A stretch of 64,000 nt of DNA from an uncultured Eubacteriales bacterium. GTDB lineage: Bacteria; Bacillota; Clostridia; Christensenellales; Aristaeellaceae. The DNA is taken from positions 1 through 64,000 of the forward strand of contig CACWXY010000008.1 of assembly GCA_902764915.1 (NCBI GenBank), written 5' to 3'. Each line of letters starts with the position of its first letter. Position 1 is the stretch's first letter. Below, in pieces: positions 1 to 6,893 of the stretch. The notes below the pieces were generated by a model. That model was given only the letters and a program-made list of their open reading frames with translations, made no database searches and had not been told where the DNA came from. The translations under genes and the position numbers were made by a program.

Positions 1-133
1 TATAATCCGAGGGCTGACAAGCTCTTGCCTGCATTCCAGGCGCCTCTTTTGCGCCAAATGCGGGGTTGATATACGGTGCTGGAAGAAAAAAGTGTGTCAC
101 GTTTTCGCTCTCGTTTCTGCCCGCACATTTGAA

Positions 134-367
134 TAATTCAGGCCTCAATTTGTCGCTAAAGCGTCGCCAGCGGGATATAAGAATTTGGCGCTGGACACTT
201 TAATGCGGACATTTGAAACGCTGGAGGTTTTAGGTTTATCTATTTCCCAAGCGAAACCGGAATCCAAGAAGAGAGGAAGACCGCGAAAGAACCCTCCTGT
301 GGAAGCAAAACCAAAGAGACCAAGGAGACGCCCACCAAAGCAGCCGAATGCTCCTACAATGGATTAA
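134..367 (+). pseudogene. Possible C-terminal remnant of a transposase
   Basis: An open frame runs from a stop at 134 to TAA at 367; the first usable start is TTG at 185, which would give 60 residues. The readable part has a short amphipathic stretch (LMRTFETLEVLGLSI) followed by a Lys/Arg/Pro-rich tail with AT-hook-like KKRGRPRKNP and RRRPPK motifs. No ribosome binding site precedes 185. Basic tails of this kind occur at the C-terminus of some IS transposases, and the stretch lies in an AT-rich accessory region, so a broken transposase end is the best guess. It could also be non-coding. Bases 1-133 show nothing else I recognise. Confidence 0.3.
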
Positions 368-485
368 ATCCTCGAACTCAGATTCGAGTTATAGTCCATA
401 AATTTGGGAATCTTTTAATTAAATACAATTTCAATAAGGACCGATTTTCTTTCTCCATGATCATCCAGATTGCAAACCGAAAAAA

Positions 486-689
486 TCAATCTCCCAACTT
501 CTCTAAATGAAAAATCTCATTTACGTTTACTCCAAAGAACTCAGATATTTTCATGGCTAATTCCAGCGTCGGATCATACTTATTATTTTCTATTGCGATG
601 ATCGTCTGTCTGGTGACGCCAAGCTTTTCTGCCAGATCTTCCTGACGTAATTTTCTGTTCTTTCGGAGCTCTTTGATATTATTCTTCAT
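486..689 (-). CDS. Small XRE/Cro-CI family HTH regulator
   Basis: This 67-residue protein is essentially one helix-turn-helix domain of the Cro/CI type. Residues about 6-60 carry LRQEDLAEKLGVTRQTIIAIENN, the usual XRE recognition region (the quoted stretch spans two helices), and the C-terminus ends in the FFGVNVNEIF signature of short stand-alone regulators. Its start overlaps the end of the upstream membrane-protein gene by 11 bases, so the two are cotranscribed and probably translationally coupled. Pairs of a minimal XRE regulator and a small membrane protein are common in Bacillota. The targets are unknown; the dyad at 938-957 is a plausible autoregulatory site. Confidence 0.85.
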   Translation of the reverse strand: MKNNIKELRKNRKLRQEDLAEKLGVTRQTIIAIENNKYDPTLELAMKISEFFGVNVNEIFHLEKLGD

Positions 690-909
690 CCTCTTCTACC
701 ACGTCGGCCATTCGCCAGGTTTCATATAATTTGATTCCCCAAAAGATCAGCATTCCAAATATCCCAAAGATAAAAATGGGTGAAGGGAATTCACTAGTGA
801 TAATCCTTTGCACAATGCAGTATATCATGATAGCAATTTCCAAAAACCCAAAAGCATACCTGGAGGCTTTCAGGTTAATCGCCATTTCCATCTCGTCGGT
901 CTTTTTCAT
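679..909 (-). CDS. Small membrane protein paired with XRE regulator
   Basis: This 76-residue protein has two predicted transmembrane segments (about residues 18-36 and 42-62) and an acidic C-terminus (VVEEDEE). It is the first gene of a two-gene operon with the XRE regulator. The annotated ATG at 909 has a weak ribosome binding site; a GAGGGGG element about 16 bases upstream would fit an in-frame ATT codon better, so the true start is uncertain. No enzymatic motif is visible. Similar small membrane proteins occur next to YozG-like regulators, but their function is not established. Confidence 0.65.
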   Translation of the reverse strand: MKKTDEMEMAINLKASRYAFGFLEIAIMIYCIVQRIITSEFPSPIFIFGIFGMLIFWGIKLYETWRMADVVEEDEE

Positions 910-937
910 TAACTTCTTAATACTGGTCCCCCTCGAT

Positions 938-992
938 ATGTAAAAAAGTCTTTACATTAATCATACTACTATCCACGCCCAAATAATGTCAA
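938..992 (-). promoter_or_regulatory. Promoter and dyad operator of the XRE/membrane pair
   Basis: On the minus strand a perfect -35 TTGACA (987-992) and a -10 TAGTAT (963-968) are separated by 18 bases. Just downstream lies a perfect dyad, ATGTAAA-N6-TTTACAT, at 938-957, between promoter and start codon, which is a good position for repression by the XRE protein. Confidence 0.55.
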
Positions 993-1070
993 GATCTTTT
1001 TACATTTCTGTAGAAATCGCATCTCTGATTTTGATTATTTTCTGCTATTATATTTACTTGCCGTAATTAG

Positions 1071-1099
1071 TTGAAATCATGGTCTAAATGATGTATACT
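1071..1099 (+). promoter_or_regulatory. Promoter of abiEi with short dyad in the spacer
   Basis: The -35 TTGAAA (1071-1076) and -10 TATACT (1094-1099) are 17 bases apart. The spacer contains ATCAT-N7-ATGAT (1076-1092), a possible operator; AbiEi proteins are known to repress their own promoters at inverted repeats. Confidence 0.6.
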
Positions 1100-1121
1100 C
1101 CAGTACAAGGAGGTGATGTTT

Positions 1122-1703
1122 GTGATCGCACTTGAAGTAAATCAGAAATATTACACAACCAGTGAACTGAAGAACATGGGCTATTCTTACTATAAGATTG
1201 GCCAGATGGAAGAAAACGGTCAGCTGCACCGCATAAATAGGACCACATATGAAAACCTCTCCTATAAAGGCGATGAGAATGATTTTATCAACGCTGCTGC
1301 GTATGTTCCGGACGGTGTAATCTGTCTGATGAGTGCCGCCCGTTATTATGAGCTTACTAATTTCCTTCCAGATGTTATCGATGTTGCAATCAACCGGAAG
1401 AAAAAAGTCAGTACTCTTCCTGACTGGCCGGAGATTAAGATATTCTATTTTGATCCTTCCCGTATGGACACCGGTGTCACGGAGATTACAGAAGGCGGCG
1501 ATTCATTCCGTATCTTTGACATTGAAAAGACCGTCGTTGATATCATCTACTACCGCAATAAGATAGGCATTGAAGAAACATCAGAGGTGTTGCGCAACTA
1601 CCTGAAGAGGAAGAATCGTCAGATTGACCGGCTATACACGTATGCAAAGATGCTGCGGTGCGAAGCTATTGTAAGAACTTATCTGGAGGTGCTTGTCTCA
1701 TGA
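1122..1703 (+). CDS. abiEi: AbiEi-type antitoxin (type IV toxin-antitoxin system)
   Basis: The 193-residue product matches the AbiEi architecture: an N-terminal winged-helix region (YYTTSELKNMGYSYYKIGQM) and a C-terminal domain with the typical SAARYYELTNFLPDVIDVAI and RIFDIEKTVVDIIYYR stretches. In characterised systems AbiEi represses the operon and counters the AbiEii nucleotidyltransferase without direct toxin binding. GTG at 1122 is chosen as start because AAGGAGG at 1107-1113 sits 8 bases upstream; the alternatives at 1113 and 1116 overlap the ribosome binding site. The gene is intact, but its partner downstream is truncated, so it is now an orphan antitoxin. Confidence 0.85.
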   Translation: MIALEVNQKYYTTSELKNMGYSYYKIGQMEENGQLHRINRTTYENLSYKGDENDFINAAAYVPDGVICLMSAARYYELTNFLPDVIDVAINRKKKVSTLPDWPEIKIFYFDPSRMDTGVTEITEGGDSFRIFDIEKTVVDIIYYRNKIGIEETSEVLRNYLKRKNRQIDRLYTYAKMLRCEAIVRTYLEVLVS

Positions 1704-1915
1704 ATGCAGATTCCGTAAAGACACGTCTGAAGAATTTCGCTATCAATTCTGGCTGCACTTTTCAGGAAGCGTTCGTCTATTACGGACTTGAGCGAACGAT
1801 CTACAGGATCTCGGTATCTCCGTATGCCAGCCATTTTATTCTGAAAGGCGGCATTTTTCTGTATGCTATCTTCGACAGAAAGTATGAGCGTGCCACGACA
1901 GATGTACTTCCCTGA
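1700..1915 (+). pseudogene. abiEii: Truncated AbiEii nucleotidyltransferase toxin
   Basis: ATG at 1700 overlaps the abiEi stop (ATGA), the usual coupling in abiE operons. The first 68 or so residues match the AbiEii N-terminus, including SPYASHFILKGGIFLYAIF and the start of the nucleotidyltransferase motif (RATTD), where intact homologues continue with D-hydrophobic residues of the catalytic pair. Here the frame runs into VLP and a stop at 1915. Intact AbiEii proteins are roughly 280-300 residues, so about three quarters is missing, including the metal-binding aspartates. The DNA after about 1905 belongs to a different, minus-strand coding fragment, so a deletion or recombination joined the two. 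Confidence 0.8.
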
Positions 1916-2232
1916 TACGGCTTCAAAGAATTCAGAAAGACGATATCGGTAGCTTGTCTCGTATACCGGCTTCCCATCCTTGACAAAGAAGCTAATGATA
2001 TCCTCCTCTTTGACGTCATCAAAAGATATAAGGCCCTTCTTCTGAAGGTAGTAAAGGAACTGCGTTGCTTTTGATGCTGAACTGCGAATTGAGGAATCGG
2101 ATAACCTATCAGCATCTTCTTCGGAAGAACAGAAAAAATCCACAATCTCGGCGAATTGGGGATTCAGTTTCGAGTAGGCACCTCTTTTAGCCCCTACCGG
2201 TTGAATGTGTCTTGCTTCATTGCCATACTTGA
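1905..2232 (-). pseudogene. N-terminal fragment of a tyrosine-recombinase-like gene
   Basis: Read on the minus strand, an open frame begins with KYGNEARHIQPVGAKRGAYS near 2230 and continues through a helical segment with KATQFLYYLQKKGLISFDDV and ETSYRYRLSEFFEAV to about 1905. This resembles the SAM-like core-binding domain of tyrosine recombinases. The frame has no good start codon: the ATG that sits correctly behind AAGGAGG (2224-2226) opens a different frame that stops after 10 codons, which implies a frameshift near the 5' end. The 3' end is fused to truncated abiEii. Family assignment is by impression only. Confidence 0.45.
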
Positions 2233-2240
2233 TGACCCTC

Positions 2241-2257
2241 CTTCGTTTTTAACGAAG
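2241..2257. repeat. Perfect 7-bp hairpin
   Basis: CTTCGTT-TTT-AACGAAG forms a perfect stem with a three-base loop just upstream of the recombinase-like fragment. Related copies of CCGAACCTTT / AAAGGTTCGG follow at 2280-2289, 2327-2335 and 2343-2352 in opposite orientations. No role is assigned. Confidence 0.5.
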
Positions 2258-2360
2258 CATAACACACCCAAAATAAAATCCGAACCTTTCAAGATACAAT
2301 TCTTCCTGCATAGGGGAATGTTCGTCAAAGGTTCGAATTTTTCAAAGGTTCGGATAATGA

Positions 2361-2400
2361 AAAAACCGCATGGGGAAAACGATGTCCCATACATGCGGTT
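2361..2400 (-). terminator. Intrinsic terminator of the MATE gene
   Basis: On the minus strand AACCGCATG pairs with CATGCGGTT and the right arm runs into T5. It lies 10 bases after the stop codon of the MATE gene. Confidence 0.8.
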
Positions 2401-2409
2401 CCTCGAAGC

Positions 2410-3768
2410 TTACAGCGCAATATTGACCCATTTCCCCTGTCTGAAGCGCAGGGACATGAACACAAACCGGGAAAACTGGTCGGAGAGCACGCCGAGCCAG
2501 ATGCCGGAAAGCCCCAGCGGAATCACCAGGGTAAAGACAATGGTGACAATCGTGCGAATCGCGGTTACGCTCACCAGCGAGGCCATCAGGGTATAGCGCA
2601 CATCACCGCCGGCCCGCAGACAGCCGCCAAAGATGATCTGTGAAATCTGCAGAAGTACAATCACGGTGGTAAAGCGGTTGATCAGAAGACCCATCTGAAT
2701 AATCGCCTCGTCCTGGAAGTACAGACCGTAGAACCAGCGTCCGCCGATCAGAAGAAGCGCGGACAGTACTACCGAGATGCCGAAACCGATCCGCTGGCAG
2801 ATATTCCCATAGCGAATGGCTTTCTGCTTTTCCCCGGCGCCCAGTGCCTGTCCGGAAAGCGCGACGGCTGCCACCTGCATGCCGTCGGCAAAGGAGAACG
2901 CGAGGCCCAGCACATTCATGCCTACATTATGCGCTGCGAATTCATCCGTGCCCAGACGTGCCGCCAGCACGGCTGTTGCGACAAATCCCACGCGCATGGC
3001 CAGGTTTTCCACAAACATATTGCTTCCGAAACGTGCAATCCGTCGGGTATCGCCCATGTTTGGACGGAATCGCAGTTCCTTCATCCATCGGAAGCTCACA
3101 TAGCTGTTATGGTGGAAAAGCGAGGCAATGCTCATGAAGCAGGCGACCACAGTACCCAGAACCGTGGCGATGGCCGCACCGGCAACGCCCAGGCGCGGGA
3201 ATCCCAGGTTTCCGCCGATGAGCAGATAATTGAAAATAACATTGACAATGCTGGATGTGACATTGGTTGTCATGGCGATCCGCGTATTGCCGCTTCCCCG
3301 CTGACCGGCATTGATCGTAAGGGAGATGACGTTAAACACGGTTCCCCCCATGATAATCCGGAAATAGGTCACGGCACTGTCATGGGTCTGGGGATTGCTC
3401 CCCGCCAGGTGCATGAAGGGCGCGGCCAGGGCTACGCTGGCAGCAGTGACCACGACACACAGCGCCAGCACCATGACAAGCGCAGTAAGAAGGATTGTAT
3501 TGGCGTTCTTCTGGTTTCCTTCGCCCTTGCGCCGGGCTACCAGCGCGGATACTGCTACATTAATGGAGAAGAACACGGCCAGACCGATAAACTTCGGCTG
3601 CTGGGTAAGCCCAACCGCGGCGACCGCATAACTGCCCATGGTAGATACCATCATGGTATCAATCATGCCCGCCAGTGCCACAAAGAAGCTTTCCAGGACG
3701 GCAGGCCATGCAACCTGCACCGCTTCTGTGACCATGGACCGGCTTCCGGTTTCCGTTTTCTTTCCCAT
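2410..3768 (-). CDS. MATE family multidrug/cation antiporter
   Basis: The 452-residue product has the length and twelve-helix hydrophobic pattern of MATE exporters, which expel organic cations or drugs using sodium or proton gradients in the cytoplasmic membrane. Typical stretches are visible: VQVAWPAVLESFFVALAGMI near the N-terminus, GLTQQPKFIGLAVFFSINVA in helix 2 and the second-half repeat MRVGFVATAVLAARLGTDEF. ATG at 3768 is chosen over the longer frame from 3858 because GGCGGTGGAAAG precedes it and the longer form adds a hydrophilic, Arg/Lys-rich extension not seen in the family. It lies 86 bases after the downstream ATPase of the iron locus and may be read from it or from its own promoter. 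Substrate unknown. Confidence 0.9.
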   Translation of the reverse strand: MGKKTETGSRSMVTEAVQVAWPAVLESFFVALAGMIDTMMVSTMGSYAVAAVGLTQQPKFIGLAVFFSINVAVSALVARRKGEGNQKNANTILLTALVMVLALCVVVTAASVALAAPFMHLAGSNPQTHDSAVTYFRIIMGGTVFNVISLTINAGQRGSGNTRIAMTTNVTSSIVNVIFNYLLIGGNLGFPRLGVAGAAIATVLGTVVACFMSIASLFHHNSYVSFRWMKELRFRPNMGDTRRIARFGSNMFVENLAMRVGFVATAVLAARLGTDEFAAHNVGMNVLGLAFSFADGMQVAAVALSGQALGAGEKQKAIRYGNICQRIGFGISVVLSALLLIGGRWFYGLYFQDEAIIQMGLLINRFTTVIVLLQISQIIFGGCLRAGGDVRYTLMASLVSVTAIRTIVTIVFTLVIPLGLSGIWLGVLSDQFSRFVFMSLRFRQGKWVNIAL

Positions 3769-3854
3769 CTTTCCACCGCCTACTCTTTTCACATCCTTTT
3801 CCTTTATACATCGGAGCTTCCGTGTACGCAAGGGGCAGTGATCCGTGTTTTTTT

Positions 3855-4556
3855 TCACGAACGCGGTGAAGGTCCGGCGGCTTTTTCGCAGGAAACCACG
3901 CCGGCATGCATTCGATAGACGAAGTCGGCATAATCAGCGGCGTCGGTCTCATGCGTGACAAGGATTACGGTGGTGCCTTCCCTCGCCTCCGCCTGCAGGA
4001 TGGAAAGAATGACTTTTGTGTTTTCGTCATCCAGGTCCGAGGTGGGCTCATCACAGAAAAGAATGGAGGGATGCATGAGAAGTGCGCGGGCTATGGCTGA
4101 CCTTCGGAGTTCACCGCCGGAGAGTTCCTGCGGCGCGGCATGCCGAAGCGATGCCAGGTCCAGTCTTTCCAGCAGGGACGTGACTTCCCTCTCATCCGGT
4201 GCCTTGCCTGCGCAGAGGAACGCCGGCAGGCATATGTTTTCCACAACGCTCAGCTGCGGAAGCAGGCTCTGGCCCTGAGGGATCACGGCCAGGTGCCGGT
4301 TCCGGAAGCGCGAAAGCGCACCGTCATCCATGGCATACAGTTCCGTATCCCCGGCACAGACCGTGCCGCGGGTGGGCACAAGCAGTCCGGCGAGCATGTT
4401 CAGCAGTGTAGTCTTACCGCTGCCGGAGCGCCCGGTAATCATATGCACCGCGCCTTCCTGAAAGGACAGGGTAAGCGGGGCAACGGCAGTAAAGAAGTTG
4501 CCGTCCCCGGTCTTTCGATAGAAATGCTTTTCCAGGTTTTCACAGTACAGACGCAT
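3855..4556 (-). CDS. ABC transporter ATPase (MacB/LolD type), iron locus
   Basis: This 233-residue ATPase has Walker A GRSGSGKTT (about residues 42-50), signature LSGGELRR and Walker B ILFCDEPTSDLD, with the short domain typical of MacB/LolD/FtsE partners. It energises a mechanotransmission-type permease rather than a classic importer. Its ATG follows directly on the stop codon of the FtsX-like permease at 4557, so the two are a unit. Together with the second ATPase (6203-6877) it gives the iron locus two distinct ABC modules. The direction of transport cannot be read from sequence. Confidence 0.9.
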   Translation of the reverse strand: MRLYCENLEKHFYRKTGDGNFFTAVAPLTLSFQEGAVHMITGRSGSGKTTLLNMLAGLLVPTRGTVCAGDTELYAMDDGALSRFRNRHLAVIPQGQSLLPQLSVVENICLPAFLCAGKAPDEREVTSLLERLDLASLRHAAPQELSGGELRRSAIARALLMHPSILFCDEPTSDLDDENTKVILSILQAEAREGTTVILVTHETDAADYADFVYRMHAGVVSCEKAAGPSPRS

Positions 4557-5759
4557 TCAGTTTCCCTCCCGCAGGCTCTGCCCGATATCCACACGGCTGA
4601 GACGATAGGCGGACAGCGCGCATGCCGCAGCGCCGACCGCGAGCACACCGAAAAAGGTAAGGCATCCGGTTCGGATAAACATGCCGGTGCCGGGAAGCAG
4701 GAACGGCAGTCCCAGGCTTTCCGCAATCAGGTCCGAAAACGGGAACAGGATCAGGCAGGCCAGCGCCATCCCGATGATCGCACTGACTGCTGTCAGCAGA
4801 AGCGTTTCCATCACCAGGAGCAGGGAGAGTTTCTTCCGGGACAGTCCGATTACCCGCAGCACCGCAAACTCCCTGCGCCGCTCACCGGTAAGCAGGCAGT
4901 AGGCTGCCATGAGAATCAGAAATGCCAGCAGCCAGACTGCCATCATCAGACCCTGGATCGTCCGCGCCACGCCTGTGAGCGAGTCCGACACGCCTGTAAT
5001 ATACTGGCGGGTTTTCACCGCCTTTACCTTGCGCACTTGCAGGTTCACGTCATCGACAATCTTCTGGATATCATAGCCTTCCTCGGCCTTGATATAGACC
5101 GCCGATACGACATCGGCCGGGTCGCCGCTGATCTTCAGGTCATGCCCCAGGTCTCTGGCTGCCTGCAGAAGAATGTGCACGGTATCCACGCTGCAGAAAA
5201 CACCAGTATCCAGTTCCGTTCCCGTGGCAGCCAGGCGTCCGACCACAGGACAGTTGGTGTTATAGATCCGAATGCTCTCCCCGACCCCGGCCCCGACCTT
5301 GGCGCCGACGACCAGGTCCAGGTCCCCCAGGCGCTGACTTACGCTTTTCTCCAGCCATGGCTGGATGGTAAAGTCCGTATCCTGATCAATCCCGATAACC
5401 TGCACAGCGCTGGAACAGCAGCTGGCGCGCAGAGATGCCAGGAAGACCTGTGCGGATATCTTTGCGATTCCGGGTGTTTCCGCAATCTTTGCAAAGCGTG
5501 CACGGTCCATATAGTAATATCCCGTCGTACCCTGCAGAAAAAGCGCGTCAAGATTGGTGGAAGACTGGGCCGATGCGGGTACGACGATCACGTCCGCACC
5601 AAGGCGGGCTTCCAGCGAATCCAGTCCGGAATGCAGCGCGCTTACAAGAATGGATCCGCCGAACACGGACAGGGACAGAAAAACAATCAAAATGCCCAGG
5701 GCGATGGTACGCCCGGGTCTTCTCAGCAGGCTTCGCAGTGGAAGAGATGAATACCGCAT
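4557..5759 (-). CDS. FtsX/MacB-like ABC permease, iron locus
   Basis: The 400-residue protein has one N-terminal transmembrane helix (about residues 18-40), a large extracytoplasmic domain and three C-terminal helices, the FtsX topology. The C-terminal part contains AYCLLTGERRREFAVLRVIG, the coupling region common to MacB/LolC proteins. A good ribosome binding site (GAAAGGAATT) precedes ATG at 5759. It is the third permease of the locus and pairs with the adjacent ATPase. In P19-type iron loci such permeases accompany FTR1 and the periplasmic protein; a role in maturing or powering the extracytoplasmic redox complex is an inference from context. Confidence 0.85.
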   Translation of the reverse strand: MRYSSLPLRSLLRRPGRTIALGILIVFLSLSVFGGSILVSALHSGLDSLEARLGADVIVVPASAQSSTNLDALFLQGTTGYYYMDRARFAKIAETPGIAKISAQVFLASLRASCCSSAVQVIGIDQDTDFTIQPWLEKSVSQRLGDLDLVVGAKVGAGVGESIRIYNTNCPVVGRLAATGTELDTGVFCSVDTVHILLQAARDLGHDLKISGDPADVVSAVYIKAEEGYDIQKIVDDVNLQVRKVKAVKTRQYITGVSDSLTGVARTIQGLMMAVWLLAFLILMAAYCLLTGERRREFAVLRVIGLSRKKLSLLLVMETLLLTAVSAIIGMALACLILFPFSDLIAESLGLPFLLPGTGMFIRTGCLTFFGVLAVGAAACALSAYRLSRVDIGQSLREGN

Positions 5760-5796
5760 AGGAATTCCTTTCGGTTACAGTATACGTCACAGTGCA

Positions 5797-6222
5797 TCAG
5801 GCATGGGGCTTCTTGTGCATGAGAACAAGCGTATCGGTCAGTGCCAGCACGCACAGGAGCACGCACAGCACAAGATTGCCTGGCTGCATCAGTCTCCGGC
5901 AGTGCATGTCCGCCATCATGCACAGTCCTGTTACGTTCCCGGGAAGATAGGCGGACAGAAGCGCTGTGGGCACCATGGCCATGGAAAGTCCTTCCTTGAT
6001 CCCGCCGCGGCGCACGAAAAGCCGCAGGCCTGCCTCCAGGAACAGCAGCAGTGCCAGCATCATACAGACGGTGCCTGCGGTTGCACAGGCAGCCACCGTT
6101 CCGTCTGCATGCGTGCAGGGACCCATGAAGGTTTTCAGAGCGAGTGCCAGAAAACCGCTCAGAACAAGAAGCACAGCATCCATCAGGCGGATGCGCGGCG
6201 TTTTATTTTCCAAAGTTTTCAT
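5797..6222 (-). CDS. DUF4418 family membrane protein
   Basis: The 141-residue protein has four predicted transmembrane helices with conserved polar residues at their ends: PCTHADGTVAAC after helix 1 and MADMHCRRLMQPGN between helices 3 and 4. This pattern of Cys and His facing one side is characteristic of DUF4418 proteins, which are encoded near ABC transporters of this type. It overlaps the upstream ATPase by 20 bases, so it is translated from the same message. The paired Cys/His would suit metal binding, but function is not established. Confidence 0.75.
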   Translation of the reverse strand: MKTLENKTPRIRLMDAVLLVLSGFLALALKTFMGPCTHADGTVAACATAGTVCMMLALLLFLEAGLRLFVRRGGIKEGLSMAMVPTALLSAYLPGNVTGLCMMADMHCRRLMQPGNLVLCVLLCVLALTDTLVLMHKKPHA

Positions 6223-6877
6223 TGATGATTTCCCTCGCTACACGTCCATGCTCCAGTACAATCGTGCGCTGTGCAGCTTCGGCGACCTCCGGATCGTGAG
6301 TGACCACAATCAGTGTGGTGCCTTCCTTATGCAGCTGTGCAAACAGGTCCAGCACAATGTTCTCGTTGGCTTCATCCAGGTTACCGGTGGGTTCATCCGC
6401 CAGAATCAGTTCCGGATGATTGATCAGGGCACGGGCGACACACACGCGCTGCTGTTCACCGCCGGAAAGCTGACTGGGAAGATGCCGGGCGCGCTCCCGA
6501 AGGCCGACACGGCCCAGGGCTTCCAGGGCTTCTGCCTCATCGGGCATGGAATGATAGTATTGCGCGACCATGACGTTTTCCACGGCCGTAAGATAGTTCA
6601 CCATATGGAACTGCTGGAAGATCAGTCCGATCTTGTCCCGGCGGATATCGGTCAGTTTCTTGCTGCTTTCCTTGGCGATATCCACGCCGTCCAGAAGCAC
6701 TTCGCCCTTGGTCGGCTTATCCATACATCCGATGATATTCATCATGGTGCTCTTGCCGGAACCGGAAGGACCCATGATGGCCACCCATTCGCCCTGTTCG
6801 ACCTGTATGCTTACATTGTCGAGCGCTTTGAGCTCGCCGTAGATCTTGGAAACATTCTTTATCGCTAGAAGGCTCAT
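6203..6877 (-). CDS. ABC transporter ATPase (MacB type), iron locus
   Basis: A 224-residue MacB/LolD-type ATPase: Walker A GPSGSGKST, signature LSGGEQQR, Walker B LILADEPTGNLD and the H-loop VVTHDPEVA are all visible. ATG at 6877 is preferred to the longer frame because AAGGAGT lies 7 bases upstream and the family's MSLLAIKNVSKIY start follows immediately. It sits between two MacB-like permeases (6894-9667) upstream and the DUF4418 gene downstream and most likely serves those permeases. Confidence 0.92.
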   Translation of the reverse strand: MSLLAIKNVSKIYGELKALDNVSIQVEQGEWVAIMGPSGSGKSTMMNIIGCMDKPTKGEVLLDGVDIAKESSKKLTDIRRDKIGLIFQQFHMVNYLTAVENVMVAQYYHSMPDEAEALEALGRVGLRERARHLPSQLSGGEQQRVCVARALINHPELILADEPTGNLDEANENIVLDLFAQLHKEGTTLIVVTHDPEVAEAAQRTIVLEHGRVAREIINENFGK

Positions 6878-6893
6878 ATCTAGACTCCTTTCC

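Noticed and set aside
2280-2352. CCGAACCTTT/AAAGGTTCGG copies as insertion-sequence ends
   Set aside because: The three copies are too close together to bracket a transposase, and no target duplication was seen.
2194-2394. 66-residue minus-strand frame ending in MKQDTFNR
   Set aside because: It spans the MATE terminator and the inverted repeats and has no coherent composition; only its end lies in the recombinase-like remnant, in the wrong frame.
4140-5750. Long open frame on the plus strand (about 536 codons)
   Set aside because: It is antisense to the well-supported ATPase and permease genes, has no ribosome binding site, and its composition (rich in His, Gln, Arg) is that of a shadow frame.
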